A DNA stretch of 64,000 nt from Synechococcus sp. C9 (GCF_022984075.1 NZ_JALAAD010000001.1:1282455-1346454), one strand, 5' to 3'. Numbered from the stretch's first letter, positions 25,933-35,323 are shown. Numbers and translations are program-made. The notes: generated from the letters alone by a model not told the origin.

Positions 25933-26958
25933 CTACTCTTCAATTTGCCAGGGCTGGTTCAGGTGTTCGGGGTCAAGCAGGCGGGGGGGACGCACGGCCA
26001 AAATCAGCCGCCCCAGTAGGGGGCAACCCGGATCATCCCCAAACCACTTGAGGGTCACTTGCCCATTCTCTGATACTAAAAAATAATGCTCCGCTTGCCA
26101 TTGGGTAGCTTGGCGGTCCACCACCAGTAATACGGGTTCGGCAATGCCAATTTCCCCCGGCAGTTGGTGGGTGAGCAGGGCAAGCGGCTCCTGGGCGGAA
26201 CGCAAAATTGGCCACCCCGGTAAGGCCACCACCTGGGGCGCACCCGTGACGTGGCCAAAGGGGGGCTGGGTTTGGGCAACGGGTGTATCTTCCCAAACTG
26301 ACACACTTAGGGGCAATTCCCCCACCAGGGTCAGGATCAGGGGTTGCTCCAGGGCGGATTCTAACCGATACCAGGGCAGGCGGGGAGGGGTGGGCAGGGT
26401 TTCCCGGTGCTGGGGGTCGAGGAGTTGTTCCAGAGCCGTTCTCGCTGCTTCCGTGTGGGCAAAACTCAAGCCCCGGGATAGGAGACGTACCCGCTCTGGG
26501 CTGGTGGGTTTTTGCCGCAGAAGTCGCCAGCATTGGAAAGCCACCGCATCCCCCGGATGGTCGCTAAAATTCGGCGGTACCCGGTATTGGCTCCGTTCCT
26601 TGATGGCTTTGACGACCTCTCGGGTGGCACTGGCGTCCAGGCGTTTTTCAGCTACAAATCGGGCGCAGGCGAGCCGTTGGGTCTGGGACAATAGCCGCAG
26701 TTCGTAGAGGAGGTCACTGCCTTCGGTGCGGAAATAGTCCTGCACTTGGGCATCCTCCAGGGAGGCAAAGACTTGGCTGGCGACAATCAGTTGATTTTGG
26801 GTGCTGGGTTCCAGTCCGGTTTCTTCAAAAATGGCTTCGGTACGCCACCCGGCTTTACTCAGGTGTTGACAAAGTTGCCCCCAATCCACCCAAGTACCTT
26901 CTCGCCGCCGCAGTTGTTGCAACCATTGTTGGTGCTGTTCGGGGGTGGAGTCACTCAT
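25933..26958 (-). CDS. raf1: Rubisco accumulation factor 1 (Raf1)
   Basis: 341 aa, typical for the family. Chaperone that assembles RbcL dimers into the L8 core of Rubisco. The N-terminal helix-turn-helix domain has [37 protein letters not shown] and [11 protein letters not shown]; the helical middle has [17 protein letters not shown] and [18 protein letters not shown]; the C-terminal beta-domain has [16 protein letters not shown] and ends [16 protein letters not shown]. Its ATG overlaps the recA stop by 8 bp, so it is translationally coupled to recA. No Rubisco genes are in the window. Confidence 0.92.
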   Translation of the reverse strand: MSDSTPEQHQQWLQQLRRREGTWVDWGQLCQHLSKAGWRTEAIFEETGLEPSTQNQLIVASQVFASLEDAQVQDYFRTEGSDLLYELRLLSQTQRLACARFVAEKRLDASATREVVKAIKERSQYRVPPNFSDHPGDAVAFQCWRLLRQKPTSPERVRLLSRGLSFAHTEAARTALEQLLDPQHRETLPTPPRLPWYRLESALEQPLILTLVGELPLSVSVWEDTPVAQTQPPFGHVTGAPQVVALPGWPILRSAQEPLALLTHQLPGEIGIAEPVLLVVDRQATQWQAEHYFLVSENGQVTLKWFGDDPGCPLLGRLILAVRPPRLLDPEHLNQPWQIEE

Positions 26959-28030
26959 CCGTCGGTTCTAGCTCCTCGTCCAGGTCTTCGCTGGTGGGGG
27001 CAGTGGTCGGGGCAATCACCGCACCGGCTTCCAGTTTTTGCCGCACCTGCTGGTCAATGGTGTCCCGGATGGCTGGGTGTTCCTCCAGGTATTGCAGGGT
27101 GTTTTCCCGCCCCTGACCGATGTTTTCCCCCTGGTAGCTGTACCAGGCACCCTTGCGCTTGACGATCCCCACCTGCTCGGCAATATCCAGGATACAGCCC
27201 GCCTGGGAAATGCCTTTGCCAAACACGATGTCAAATTCCGCCAACCGAAACGGGGGGGCGACTTTATTTTTCGCCACTTTTACCTTGACCCGGATGCCAA
27301 ATTCCTCCGTGCCCTTTTTCAGGGTTTGGATGCGGCGAATGTCCAGCCGCACCGAGGCGTAAAACTTGAGGGCGTTGCCGCCGGTGGTGGTTTCCGGGTT
27401 GCCGTAGGTGACACCAATTTTTTGCCGCAGTTGGTTGAGAAAAATGACGATACAGCCGGTTTTGCTGATGTTGCCGGTAATTTTCCGCAGGGCTTGGCTC
27501 ATCAGCCGGGCTTGCAGACCCATGTGGGAATCGCCCATATCCCCCTCAATTTCCGCCTTGGGCACCAGAGCCGCCACCGAGTCCACCACGATGATGTCCA
27601 CTGCCGTTGAGCGCACCAGGGAGTCCACAATCTCCAGGGCGGCTTCCCCGTGATCCGGTTGGGAGACCAGCAGATTTTGCACATCCACCCCCAGAACTTC
27701 GGCGTAGGCGGGGTCGAGGGCGTGTTCCGCATCCACAAAGGCGGCAATCCCCCCCCGTTTTTGCACTTCAGCGACCGCATGGAGGGCGACGGTGGTTTTC
27801 CCAGAGCTTTCCGGGCCGTAGATTTCCACCACCCGTCCCTTGGGCAGACCGCCTCCCAGGGCTAAATCCAGGGTCAAGGCGCCGCTGGGGACGGTTTCCA
27901 CCTTGATCCGGGAACCATCCCCCAAACGCATGATCGCCCCTTTGCCAAAGGTTTTTTCGATCTGTTGCATGGCAAGGGTAAGGGCTTTTTGCTTGTCTTT
28001 TTGGCTGTCGTCAGTGGGAGCGGCGGGCAT
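26951..28030 (-). CDS. recA: Recombinase RecA
   Basis: 359 aa. Strand-exchange ATPase. Walker A GPESSGKT, Walker [14 protein letters not shown]1/L2 regions with [20 protein letters not shown], and the C-terminal domain ending in an acidic tail ([12 protein letters not shown]). All expected motifs are intact. It sits 35 bp downstream of gshA on the same strand and overlaps raf1 by 8 bp. I see no recognisable LexA box directly upstream; the short gshA-recA gap suggests a shared transcript. Confidence 0.98.
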   Translation of the reverse strand: MPAAPTDDSQKDKQKALTLAMQQIEKTFGKGAIMRLGDGSRIKVETVPSGALTLDLALGGGLPKGRVVEIYGPESSGKTTVALHAVAEVQKRGGIAAFVDAEHALDPAYAEVLGVDVQNLLVSQPDHGEAALEIVDSLVRSTAVDIIVVDSVAALVPKAEIEGDMGDSHMGLQARLMSQALRKITGNISKTGCIVIFLNQLRQKIGVTYGNPETTTGGNALKFYASVRLDIRRIQTLKKGTEEFGIRVKVKVAKNKVAPPFRLAEFDIVFGKGISQAGCILDIAEQVGIVKRKGAWYSYQGENIGQGRENTLQYLEEHPAIRDTIDQQVRQKLEAGAVIAPTTAPTSEDLDEELEPTDE

Positions 28031-28065
28031 AGGATTCCATTCGGTTAGGTTAATGTCTCTTTATT

Positions 28066-29211
28066 TTACGCCGCCTGGGGGGGACAGATTTCGGTGACCA
28101 GGTCGGTTTCCCGTGCCTGCATGGCTTGGATGGCATTTTGCAGGACAGTGGCGAGGCTCTCCCCCCGTGCCATCTGCGCCAGCCAGCGTTGGGCTTCGTT
28201 GCCCTCGGCGAGGATGGTGCGTAGGGGGGACAGAAAACAGCTAAACCCGTACTGCTTGGCAAGGGGGGTCACCTGTTCAAGTAATTCTGCGATCCAGTCC
28301 CGTGCCCGCACACTCTGCCCGGTTTGCCAATGGGTGAGTACACTGTCTAAACTGTGTTGGGCGGCTGTTTGGGCGTTGGTCTCGCTCTGCACCCGCAGTT
28401 CCTCCGCCCGCAGTCGGGGGTAGGGATGCCCGCAGAGGGGGTCGAGGTTGGGGTTGCGTAAAAGTTGGTACAACCGGGCTTCCAGCAGGGCGGTGATTGC
28501 CAGCAGATGCACCGGGTCGCTGACCAGATCGCAAATCCGCAGTTCCAAGCGGTTCAAATCGTAGGGGCGGCGGTTGCCGTTGGGGCGCACGCTACTCCAG
28601 AGATGGCGCACGTTTTGCATGGTGCCCGCCTGGAGTTGGGTTTCCGTCCACTGGATGAAATGCCGGTGGCTGAGAAACAGGGGCACATGGGGGGGGGTGT
28701 GGGGAAATTGGTGCCAACGGGTGCTGTGCCAGCCCGTGATCCGCCCGTCCAACCAGGGGGAAGCGGCACTCAAGGCTAAATACAGGGGGGCTTCCACCCG
28801 CACCAACCGACAGGCACGGATCAGGGTTTCCGGGTCGTCAATGCCGATATTGATATGCACGCTGGCGGTGACCACCCGGGTGCCATAGGTTTTCTGAATA
28901 TAGGTGTGGTAGGGGTTGCCGGGGTCAGAACGTAAAAACACCGTACTGTCCCCCAATGCCAAGGTACTGCCGGGGATCAAGGTATAGTTGCCCAAGGTGC
29001 GTAGGTATTGGCGCAGGTGTTGCCGGGGTTGCACCAAATCGCAGAGCAAGCGTTCGTACCGTTGCCGGGGCGGGGTCGTATATTCCACGTTGCGCCGGTC
29101 CGGTTCCCAGACAAAGCCGGGCAGGTGATGCACAATTTGATCCGCTAGCCCCACCACCTCCCCCTGGGGCGTGCCGGTGTAGAGTTCGATTTCAAAGCCT
29201 TTACACAGCAT
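28066..29211 (-). CDS. gshA: Glutamate-cysteine ligase, cyanobacterial type
   Basis: 381 aa. First step of glutathione synthesis, joining Glu and Cys with ATP. It starts LCKGFEIELYTGTPQGEVVG and contains WEPDRRNVEYTTPP, TRVVTASVHINIGIDDP and YDLNRLELRICDLV, the pattern of the cyanobacterial GshA family rather than the E. coli type. Length is typical. It is followed 35 bp later by recA, so glutathione synthesis, recombination and Rubisco assembly genes may share a transcript. Confidence 0.9.
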   Translation of the reverse strand: MLCKGFEIELYTGTPQGEVVGLADQIVHHLPGFVWEPDRRNVEYTTPPRQRYERLLCDLVQPRQHLRQYLRTLGNYTLIPGSTLALGDSTVFLRSDPGNPYHTYIQKTYGTRVVTASVHINIGIDDPETLIRACRLVRVEAPLYLALSAASPWLDGRITGWHSTRWHQFPHTPPHVPLFLSHRHFIQWTETQLQAGTMQNVRHLWSSVRPNGNRRPYDLNRLELRICDLVSDPVHLLAITALLEARLYQLLRNPNLDPLCGHPYPRLRAEELRVQSETNAQTAAQHSLDSVLTHWQTGQSVRARDWIAELLEQVTPLAKQYGFSCFLSPLRTILAEGNEAQRWLAQMARGESLATVLQNAIQAMQARETDLVTEICPPQAA

Positions 29212-29288
29212 GGGCTGGCACCTTCTACACTAAAAGCCAGGGGCATGAGCATCCACAAACCCCTTCTGATTATAGGAGCAAAGGGCAA

Positions 29289-30083
29289 ATGGGCTGGGGC
29301 AAATTCGCCGGTGCTGGCTTGAGCGTTTGGGGGGTCTATTCCGTCTGGCGGCGCCACGCCAAGGTGTATCAAAATACCTGGTTGGTGAATAGTTTACCGC
29401 CTCTGTCGGAACCGATTATTTACCTGTTGAGCTTTGGTTTTGGTCTGGGTCCCTTGATCCCTGGGTTGATCTACCAGGGACGAGAAGTAACTTATCTGCA
29501 ATTTATTGCCCCGGGGATGATTGCGGTGGGGGTTTTATTTCAAAGTTTTTTTGAAGGTGCCTATGGGAGTTTTATCCGTCTGCAATTTCAAAAAACCTGG
29601 CAGGCTTTGCTCACCGCTCCCCTCACCTTTACGGAAGTGTTTTTGGGGGATTGGCTGTGGGCGGCGACCCGGGGCACTTTGGCGGGGTGTACGACGGGCT
29701 TGGTGGTGGTACTGCTGGGTTTGTATCCCCCCTTGGCGTTGGTTTTGTCCTTGCCGTTGTTGATTTTGGGTGCCCTGTTGTTTGGCGGCATCGGGCTTTT
29801 AACCGCCGGTCTGGTGCGGACGGTGGATCAGATCAATGTGCCTATTTTTCTGCTGGTCGTGCCCATGTTTGCCCTTTGTGGCACCTATTTTCCCCGGGAT
29901 AATTTACCCCCGCTTTTGGGTGCCATTGCCCGGTTTTTACCCCTGTCGGCCCTGATTGACCTCCTGCGTTGGCCCTTGGCGTGGCCAGGGTTTGCACCCA
30001 TCTTGCTCGCCTGGTTGCTCCTGTGGGTGATGGGGATGGGGGGCTGGGCTTGGCGGGTTATTCATCCCCAGGTGTATCGGTAG
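29289..30083 (+). CDS. ABC-2-type transporter permease
   Basis: 264 aa from ATG 29289, with AAGGGCAA just upstream. Six predicted helices; the first conserved block VYQNTWLVNSLPPLSEPIIY leads into YLLSFGFGLG. The middle has FLGDWLWAATRGTLAGCTTG and the C-terminal part FLLVVPMFALCGTYFPRDNL, typical of NodJ/ABC-2 permeases. The ATPase partner is not adjacent. The substrate is unknown (lipid, polysaccharide or drug export are usual). Convergent with the WG-repeat gene, overlapping it by 26 bp. Confidence 0.88.
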   Translation: MGWGKFAGAGLSVWGVYSVWRRHAKVYQNTWLVNSLPPLSEPIIYLLSFGFGLGPLIPGLIYQGREVTYLQFIAPGMIAVGVLFQSFFEGAYGSFIRLQFQKTWQALLTAPLTFTEVFLGDWLWAATRGTLAGCTTGLVVVLLGLYPPLALVLSLPLLILGALLFGGIGLLTAGLVRTVDQINVPIFLLVVPMFALCGTYFPRDNLPPLLGAIARFLPLSALIDLLRWPLAWPGFAPILLAWLLLWVMGMGGWAWRVIHPQVYR

Positions 30084-31161
30084 CCGGATCAGTAACCTTC
30101 TCCATCGCCACCCGGAAGGCATAGGGAAATACGGGCTGGCCGTTGCGGTTGATATAGCCCCATTCATTGGCAAATTTCACCGGTGCCATCCCCTCCCGAA
30201 AGGATTCCGCATTGGCAAACTGGCAAGGGATCACCATCTGCCCCGTACTGTCAATGTACCCCCATTTATCCCCCTGCCGCACCAACGCCATCCCCTCGCT
30301 AAAATACCAGGCTTCATCATAGGCATAGGGAATGACCAGATGTCCCTGGGGATTGATATAGCCCCAACGGAATCGCCACAGCACCGGTGCCAAACCTTGC
30401 ACAAATTTCAGAGCCTGATGAAATTGCGCCCCGATTTGCCACTGCCCGCTGGTGTTGATATAACCCCAAAAACCATCCAGATTGGCTGGTGCTAAACCCT
30501 CATGAAACGGTTGCACCCAGGTGAAAAATTCCCCAATCACCACCCGCCCCTTGTCATCAATAAAACTCCAAGAATTGCCCTGTTTGACCCGAGCTAAACC
30601 ATCGGAAAAACTATAGACATTATCAAATTTCAAAGGGATGACCAGGCGACCAACCCGGTTCACATAGCCCCATTTATTACCCTTTTTAACGGCGGCTAAA
30701 CCCTCTCGAAAATTTAATACATGGTCAAATTGACAGGGCACCACCACCTGCCCCGATTTATTAATAAAACCCCAGTGCTGACCATTATTTACCCCAGCCA
30801 ATCCCTCGCTAAAATCCACCGCCCTAGCAAACTGGAATGGAATAACCGTATTCCCTTTTTTGTCAATAAAACCCCACTTTTCCCCCAGTTCCACCGCCGC
30901 CAAACCCTCGCTAAAATTGCGGGCATCCTGATACCTCAAAGGAATTACCAAATTTCCCGAATGGTCAATATACCCATGCCAAGACCCCTGTTTAACCCCG
31001 GCCCGCCCGTTGACAAAGGGTTGCGCCGCATCAAAATGCAAGGCTAAGGGGGGACGACGGTGTTCCACATAGGCCTGCCCCGCTGGTATCATTCCCAACA
31101 GACAGAAAACAGTTGCCAAAAATACCAACCAAAACCGGTGGCGGGAGCGGAGCGTACGCAT
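30058..31161 (-). CDS. Exported WG-repeat protein
   Basis: 367 aa from ATG 31161, which gives a good signal peptide (RFWLVFLATVFCLLGMIPAG, cleavage near AYVEH). The remainder is about nine WG/KWG repeats of 34-36 residues, each of the pattern F-x-E-G-L-A-x-V-x-x-G-x-x-W-G-[YF]-I-[ND]-x-x-G-x-x-[VI]-I-P. Such beta-repeat proteins are secreted and thought to bind partners. Frames extending upstream of 31161 look non-coding. The 3' end overlaps the convergent ABC permease. Confidence 0.85.
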   Translation of the reverse strand: MRTLRSRHRFWLVFLATVFCLLGMIPAGQAYVEHRRPPLALHFDAAQPFVNGRAGVKQGSWHGYIDHSGNLVIPLRYQDARNFSEGLAAVELGEKWGFIDKKGNTVIPFQFARAVDFSEGLAGVNNGQHWGFINKSGQVVVPCQFDHVLNFREGLAAVKKGNKWGYVNRVGRLVIPLKFDNVYSFSDGLARVKQGNSWSFIDDKGRVVIGEFFTWVQPFHEGLAPANLDGFWGYINTSGQWQIGAQFHQALKFVQGLAPVLWRFRWGYINPQGHLVIPYAYDEAWYFSEGMALVRQGDKWGYIDSTGQMVIPCQFANAESFREGMAPVKFANEWGYINRNGQPVFPYAFRVAMEKVTDPATDTPGDE

Positions 31162-31262
31162 TTTGGTGGCGGAGAACTGTGAATTTGTAAATTTTTTAAT
31201 TATCCCCACACCCCACCCCAACCCGTCGAGTTTTATTACAAATAATTTACATTGAACACCCG

Positions 31263-32429
31263 TTAGCCCTTGGCCGCCTGGAGGAGCGCCGCCGTTACCG
31301 CCAAACTTTCTTGGAACAGGATATTTTGCTGTCCCCAGCGTTGGATTTGCTGTCCCAGCAGGGTTTCGGCGGGAATATCCCGGAGGGTACTCACCTGTTC
31401 TACCCGGCAAAATTGCGCCTTGCCACCCCCTTCCAACCGCATACAGCCCGTCGTTTCGGAACACAAGACCGTACAGCAATTGGCATCCGGCTGAGCCGAA
31501 TCCAGCCGCAGACCGATCAAATCCCCCACCACCGAGCCGACATCCGCCAAGGGTAAGCCCGCCAGTTCCGTTTTGATTTCCTGTCCCTCCGGGGAATGGC
31601 AAATGATCCGATGAATCTCGTAGTCGCCGGATTCCAGGGTGTAGGACTGGGGCACCCAACCGAGCCGACTAGCCAGCCAACCAAAAAAGAGCAGGGCTTG
31701 GGTCGGATTTCCCTTTTCGTAGTCAATCACCACCTGGTCAATTTTGGGTAAATCCACCCGGCGGTCGGGGGGGTCAAAGGCGGCGGCGGTCAATTCTTGC
31801 CAAATGCTCAACCGACTCCAGTTCAAGTCCGCCAGGGGGATATTGAGATTGAGCAACTGCCACAAATCCAACAAACCCCGTTCCGGTTGGGCAAAGGTCG
31901 CCGAATCCACCAGCACCCGCATTCCCCCCCGTTCCCGCAGATGAATCAACCCCTGGAGCAACACATCCTCCGGGTCAGGGTGGGCTTGCCACCAGAGATA
32001 GGTGGGTAAATCCCCGATCAGCAGGGCATTGATCAAACCCAAGGAACGCTCCAGGGCGGGGCGGGAACCGGTCAGGGTAATGTATTCACAGCAGATCAAA
32101 TTGCTTTGCCCCCGTTTCTGCATCGGGCAATAGGCCGCCACCCGTGCTTCCAGGGGTGCATCGGTCGCTAGTTCCTGGGGACGGAGATGGATCACCCGGC
32201 AGGGATTTTGTACCGCCAAACCCTCCACCGAGGGAGCAATCTGCGCCGCCAAGTCTGGGGATTCATAGACCACCAAAGTAAACGTCGCCGCCCGTACCGC
32301 CCGGGGACCCGCATCCCCATCCCCGTCCACCCCCAGCCAAATCTGCCCCAATTCGGATTCAATTTCACTCAGGGACACATCTTTGGGGGCTTGGAGTGCC
32401 ACCACTGCTTCGGTCGTCACCATTGCCAC
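31263..32429 (-). CDS. opcA: Glucose-6-phosphate dehydrogenase assembly protein OpcA
   Basis: 388 aa. Redox-responsive activator of G6PDH (Zwf), controlling the oxidative pentose phosphate pathway at night in cyanobacteria. Characteristic segments: ESELGQIWLGV, ATFTLVVYESPD, NPCRVIHLRPQ, DLPTYLWWQAHPD, and LDLWQLLNLNIPLADLNWSR. Cysteines near the C-terminus (CCTVLCSETTGCMRLEG) correspond to the region where thioredoxin regulates OpcA. zwf, often next to opcA, is absent from the window. Start ATG 32429, or 32423. Confidence 0.93.
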   Translation of the reverse strand: MAMVTTEAVVALQAPKDVSLSEIESELGQIWLGVDGDGDAGPRAVRAATFTLVVYESPDLAAQIAPSVEGLAVQNPCRVIHLRPQELATDAPLEARVAAYCPMQKRGQSNLICCEYITLTGSRPALERSLGLINALLIGDLPTYLWWQAHPDPEDVLLQGLIHLRERGGMRVLVDSATFAQPERGLLDLWQLLNLNIPLADLNWSRLSIWQELTAAAFDPPDRRVDLPKIDQVVIDYEKGNPTQALLFFGWLASRLGWVPQSYTLESGDYEIHRIICHSPEGQEIKTELAGLPLADVGSVVGDLIGLRLDSAQPDANCCTVLCSETTGCMRLEGGGKAQFCRVEQVSTLRDIPAETLLGQQIQRWGQQNILFQESLAVTAALLQAAKG

Positions 32430-32660
32430 TACCCTCCCAAGGCGATGGATGCCTACTCATGCTAAAAAAACTCTGGCACCACTGAACCGAATTTTAAGAT
32501 CAGCTACAGGTTCTCGGAATCCAGAGATGGTCGGACAGCCCTAGGTATCGGGGATCAGTGGTTCTCAAAGCCTTGCCCCCATATCTCAAAAATTTTGGTG
32601 TTGCCATTGGCTCATTTTTTCTCATTCCAAAAATGACATTTTTTACAGGTTGAAATAACT
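32430..32660. other. Intergenic region upstream of opcA
   Basis: No gene. Contains a few short inverted repeats; likely holds the opcA promoter on the reverse strand. Confidence 0.45.
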
Positions 32661-32794
32661 TTAGGGAACCTTGATTTATTTGAATTTATTTGAACCAACC
32701 ATAAATTCCATCGTAGGAATGCCCATATTACCCAGAACCAAGACGGGGGCGGTACCCCTGCGACCCCTATTCCATTTTCATTTAGGATTGCTAG
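32661..32794 (+). repeat. Mosaic miniature repeat: B-type left end, A-type right end (copy B3)
   Basis: Left end TTTAGGGAACCTTGATTTAT with a duplicated TTTGAATTTATTTGAA block, then the B segment CCATATTACCCAGAACCAAG. After that come the A core GGGGGCGGTACCCCTGCGAC and the A terminus TTTCATTTAGGATTGCTAGA. This copy physically links the two families. Confidence 0.65.
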
Positions 32795-32996
32795 ATGCGA
32801 TCCCAGTAGCATTAACCTATAGTACTGGAACTTGCCAATCCCCAGGATGGCAGTCCGCAGACCCCCCCATTGCCTGAAAAGGTGAGAATGATTATTATGT
32901 ATTATGAATTATGAAAGGGAACCTAAGACCAGCGGTCGCCTTCTAAAATGAGGAATTAGCCTCCCTTCGTCATTGCCCATCCCTACCCCAATCCGC

Positions 32997-33587
32997 ATGG
33001 CTCTGCCTGAACAAATTCTCACCCTCGAATCGAGCCTGAATCAGCTACTGGAAGCATATCAACAGGGGCAAAGGGATTTCACGGGCATTGACCTACAAGG
33101 GGTGAACCTCAGTCGGGTGAACCTGACCGGAGCGAATTTGACGGGAGCGAATCTCAGCCACACCAACCTGAGCGGTGCCAACCTCTACGAAGTGAACCTG
33201 ACGGATGCCAAGCTGGACGGCGCCTATCTCGGCAGTGTCATCCTCCCCGACCAGGAAACGGGTCGCTTGGTCTATGGTTCCGTATTGGTTCGGACGAATC
33301 TCAGCCGTGCCACCCTGGTACGTGCCAGCCTTGTGGAGGCCAACCTCAGCCGCACCACCCTATTTCAGGCCAACCTCCGCCAAGCCGACCTGCGCCATGC
33401 CAACCTTTATCGCACGAATTTTAATGGGGCGGATTTAACCGAAGCCCAACTCCGGCAGGCCAAACTCTGCGGGGTCAATTTGGAAAATGCCATTATTGAC
33501 ATTCTGGAATTGAGCAAGGCCGACCTTGACCCAGAAACCCGGCAAATGGTGAAGGAGCGCATTAGTAGCGGTAGCTGGCATAACTAA
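32997..33587 (+). CDS. Pentapeptide-repeat protein (196 aa)
   Basis: Starts LPEQILTLESSLNQLLEAYQ, a helical cap, then about 27 pentapeptide repeats A(D/N)LxX from GIDLQGVNLSRVNLTGANL onward, with one interruption (VILPDQETGRLVYGSV) and a helical C-terminal cap (DPETRQMVKERI). It should fold as a right-handed quadrilateral beta-helix. Function unknown; soluble, with no signal peptide. The start is uncertain: ATG 32997 has no clear ribosome-binding site, and TTG 32973 is an alternative. Confidence 0.8.
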   Translation: MALPEQILTLESSLNQLLEAYQQGQRDFTGIDLQGVNLSRVNLTGANLTGANLSHTNLSGANLYEVNLTDAKLDGAYLGSVILPDQETGRLVYGSVLVRTNLSRATLVRASLVEANLSRTTLFQANLRQADLRHANLYRTNFNGADLTEAQLRQAKLCGVNLENAIIDILELSKADLDPETRQMVKERISSGSWHN

Positions 33588-33691
33588 TTAATTGCTGGTG
33601 CAACTTCACAGTTTCTCGGTGATATTTATCACGTTATCCCAGATTTTTTCTTCCTAAAGTGAAATTATTCAACCTTTGGGAGTTTCATATT

Positions 33692-33856
33692 ATGTCACAA
33701 TTACAGGAGCATATTGGGCAAGCGGTGCGTTTGTCCCTGGCATTATCCGCCACCATCGGGGTGGTTTGGGGCATTCAAAGCCTGCGACAGGATTTTCAAC
33801 AACAGGTCAGTTATCCCCATCCGGTCACGACCCAGCCCATCCCCTCTCAACGCTGA
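33692..33856 (+). CDS. Small single-helix membrane protein (54 aa)
   Basis: A short protein: MSQLQEHIGQAVRLSLALSA, then a hydrophobic stretch (LALSATIGVVWGIQSL) and a polar, proline-rich tail. One transmembrane or amphipathic helix. An upstream GTG at 33659 would add 11 residues. I do not recognise it. Its end overlaps the convergent TRAP permease gene by 10 bp. Coding status rests on sensible composition only. Confidence 0.45.
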   Translation: MSQLQEHIGQAVRLSLALSATIGVVWGIQSLRQDFQQQVSYPHPVTTQPIPSQR

Positions 33857-34371
33857 TCCTGGCGGAGCCACTGACCCAGGCGGATGACTTGGGCAATCCC
33901 TTGGAGAAATAGGAGGCCAAAACCCAACACGGGCAGGGATTTTACCCAGTAGCGGGGCAAACCACCGGGGTCGGGGGACTGCTCACCTATGCGCCAAGCG
34001 GTGATCACCGTAGGGGTCGTCACCCACAGCAGTAACGCCACAAACGGCAACAGGAACAGCAGGGTAGCCAGCAGGTCAACCCAGGCTCGTTGACGTTCTG
34101 ACCAGCGATTGTACAGCACATCTACCCGCACATGGGCGTTATGGTAGAGGGTGTAGGCGGCTCCCAGCAAAAAAATCGCACTGAATAGATACCACTGCAA
34201 TTCTAAAAAGGCATTGGAGGTCAAATTCATGCCCAGCCACCGCCCCAGGTAGCGGCCCACCACATTCCACACCCCCACCAGCACCAACAGGGGCACCAGC
34301 GCCATCGCCAGCCAACCCGCCCCCAGGGTCAGACGGTTGAGCCAGTGGGTGATGCTGTCCCAATCACGCAT
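33847..34371 (-). CDS. TRAP transporter small permease (DctQ family)
   Basis: 174 aa with four transmembrane helices (GWLAMALVPLLVLVGVWNVV, FLELQWYLFSAIFLLGAAYT, LLATLLFLLPFVALLLW, VLGFGLLFLQGIAQVI). The conserved pattern VGRYLG, then LELQWYLFS and HVRVDVLYNRWS, is diagnostic of DctQ. Small TRAP permeases pair with a large DctM subunit and a binding protein; neither is in the window, so this is an orphan or the partners are elsewhere. Related to GtrA-type glutamate uptake subunits in cyanobacteria (inference). Confidence 0.88.
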   Translation of the reverse strand: MRDWDSITHWLNRLTLGAGWLAMALVPLLVLVGVWNVVGRYLGRWLGMNLTSNAFLELQWYLFSAIFLLGAAYTLYHNAHVRVDVLYNRWSERQRAWVDLLATLLFLLPFVALLLWVTTPTVITAWRIGEQSPDPGGLPRYWVKSLPVLGFGLLFLQGIAQVIRLGQWLRQDQR

Positions 34372-34389
34372 GATTTTAGGATACGCCCA

Positions 34390-34419
34390 TTGTCAGGTTT
34401 GATTCAAGATTGTTAAGAT
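34390..34419 (+). promoter_or_regulatory. Promoter of tRNA-Gln
   Basis: A -35 TTGTCA (34390-34395) and a -10 TAAGAT (34414-34419) spaced by 18 bp, with the mature tRNA beginning 28 bp further on. Both hexamers and the spacing fit a sigma-70 promoter. Confidence 0.55.
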
Positions 34420-34447
34420 AGCTAATGCGTTCCCAAAGTGTTCGCAA

Positions 34448-34519
34448 TGGGGTGTCGCCAAGTGGTAAGGCAGCTGGTTTTGGTCCAGCCATTCCGAGGT
34501 TCGAATCCTTGCACCCCAG
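34448..34519 (+). tRNA. tRNA-Gln (anticodon UUG)
   Basis: 72-nt cloverleaf. Acceptor TGGGGTG pairs with CACCCCA, discriminator G. Anticodon stem GCTGG/CCAGC with loop TTTTGGT gives UUG. The T-arm is GAGG-TTCGAAT-CCTT with a G-T pair. CCA is not encoded. The HAD gene begins 24 bp downstream on the same strand. Confidence 0.93.
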
Positions 34520-34543
34520 TCCCTGAAAATTTCGGCAATGCTC

Positions 34544-35323
34544 ATGGCTCTACCGGTACTGGCACTGGATTTTGACGGGGTACTCTGTGATGGGCTGAAT
34601 GAGTACTTTACCGTCAGTGCTAAGGTTTATCGGGAACTTTGTCCTGAAATTGGCTGTACGGGCAACCTGGAGCCATTGCGGGAATGGTTTTACCGTCTGC
34701 GCCCGGTGATTACCCACGGGTGGGAAATGCCCCTGCTTTTGCACGGATTGATGGCGGGGGAGGACATTCAAGCGATGGAATCCGCTTGGCCGCAGGTACA
34801 ACAACGGCTACTCAGGGAGACTGGGTGGACGGCTCAGGACTTGGGGCAACGGGTGGACGAGATGCGGGATGCCTGGATCGCCCGAGATGAGCAGGAATGG
34901 CTGTCCCTGCATGAATTTTACGGGGGCGTGGTGGCGCAGGTGCAAAGATGGTTGACGACGACCCCTTTTCAGCCGGTGATTGTCACCACCAAACAGGAAC
35001 GGTTTGTACAAGCCCTGTGGTCTGGGGTAGGCGTAACTTGGCCGGAGCAATGGCTGTACGGCAAAACCCTCGCCCAGCCGAAAACCCAGATTTTACAAAA
35101 ATTGCATCAGCAGTATGGAGTGATTGGGTTTGTGGAGGACCGTTGGGAGGCCCTGACGGCGGTACAGCAGGTGCCCGCTCTACAAAACATTCCTTTATTT
35201 CTCGCCACTTGGGGGTACAACACGCCCGCCCAGGCCCAATCTGCCCGCCAGTTGGGGATTCAGCCCCTCAACCTTGGGGAATTTTGCGACCCCCAATCCC
35301 CTTGGTGCCGGGGCAATGATTAG
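34544..35323 (+). CDS. HAD-superfamily hydrolase
   Basis: 259 aa. Motif I is LALDFDGVLCDG near the N-terminus; motif II is PVIVTTKQERF; the motif III lysine lies in LYGKTLAQPKTQIL; motif IV is VIGFVEDRWEAL. The helical cap inserted after motif I (FTVSAKVYRELC, then EWFYRLRPVITHGWEMPLLL) makes it a C1-cap phosphatase-like enzyme; substrate unknown. Two ATGs (34538, 34544) are possible starts. It begins 24 bp after tRNA-Gln and may be read through from its promoter. Confidence 0.83.
   Translation: MALPVLALDFDGVLCDGLNEYFTVSAKVYRELCPEIGCTGNLEPLREWFYRLRPVITHGWEMPLLLHGLMAGEDIQAMESAWPQVQQRLLRETGWTAQDLGQRVDEMRDAWIARDEQEWLSLHEFYGGVVAQVQRWLTTTPFQPVIVTTKQERFVQALWSGVGVTWPEQWLYGKTLAQPKTQILQKLHQQYGVIGFVEDRWEALTAVQQVPALQNIPLFLATWGYNTPAQAQSARQLGIQPLNLGEFCDPQSPWCRGND

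Noticed and set aside
30058-31659. A 533-codon version of the WG-repeat gene
   Set aside because: The extra N-terminal 166 residues are low-complexity and cross opcA antisense; the signal peptide at ATG 31161 marks the true start.
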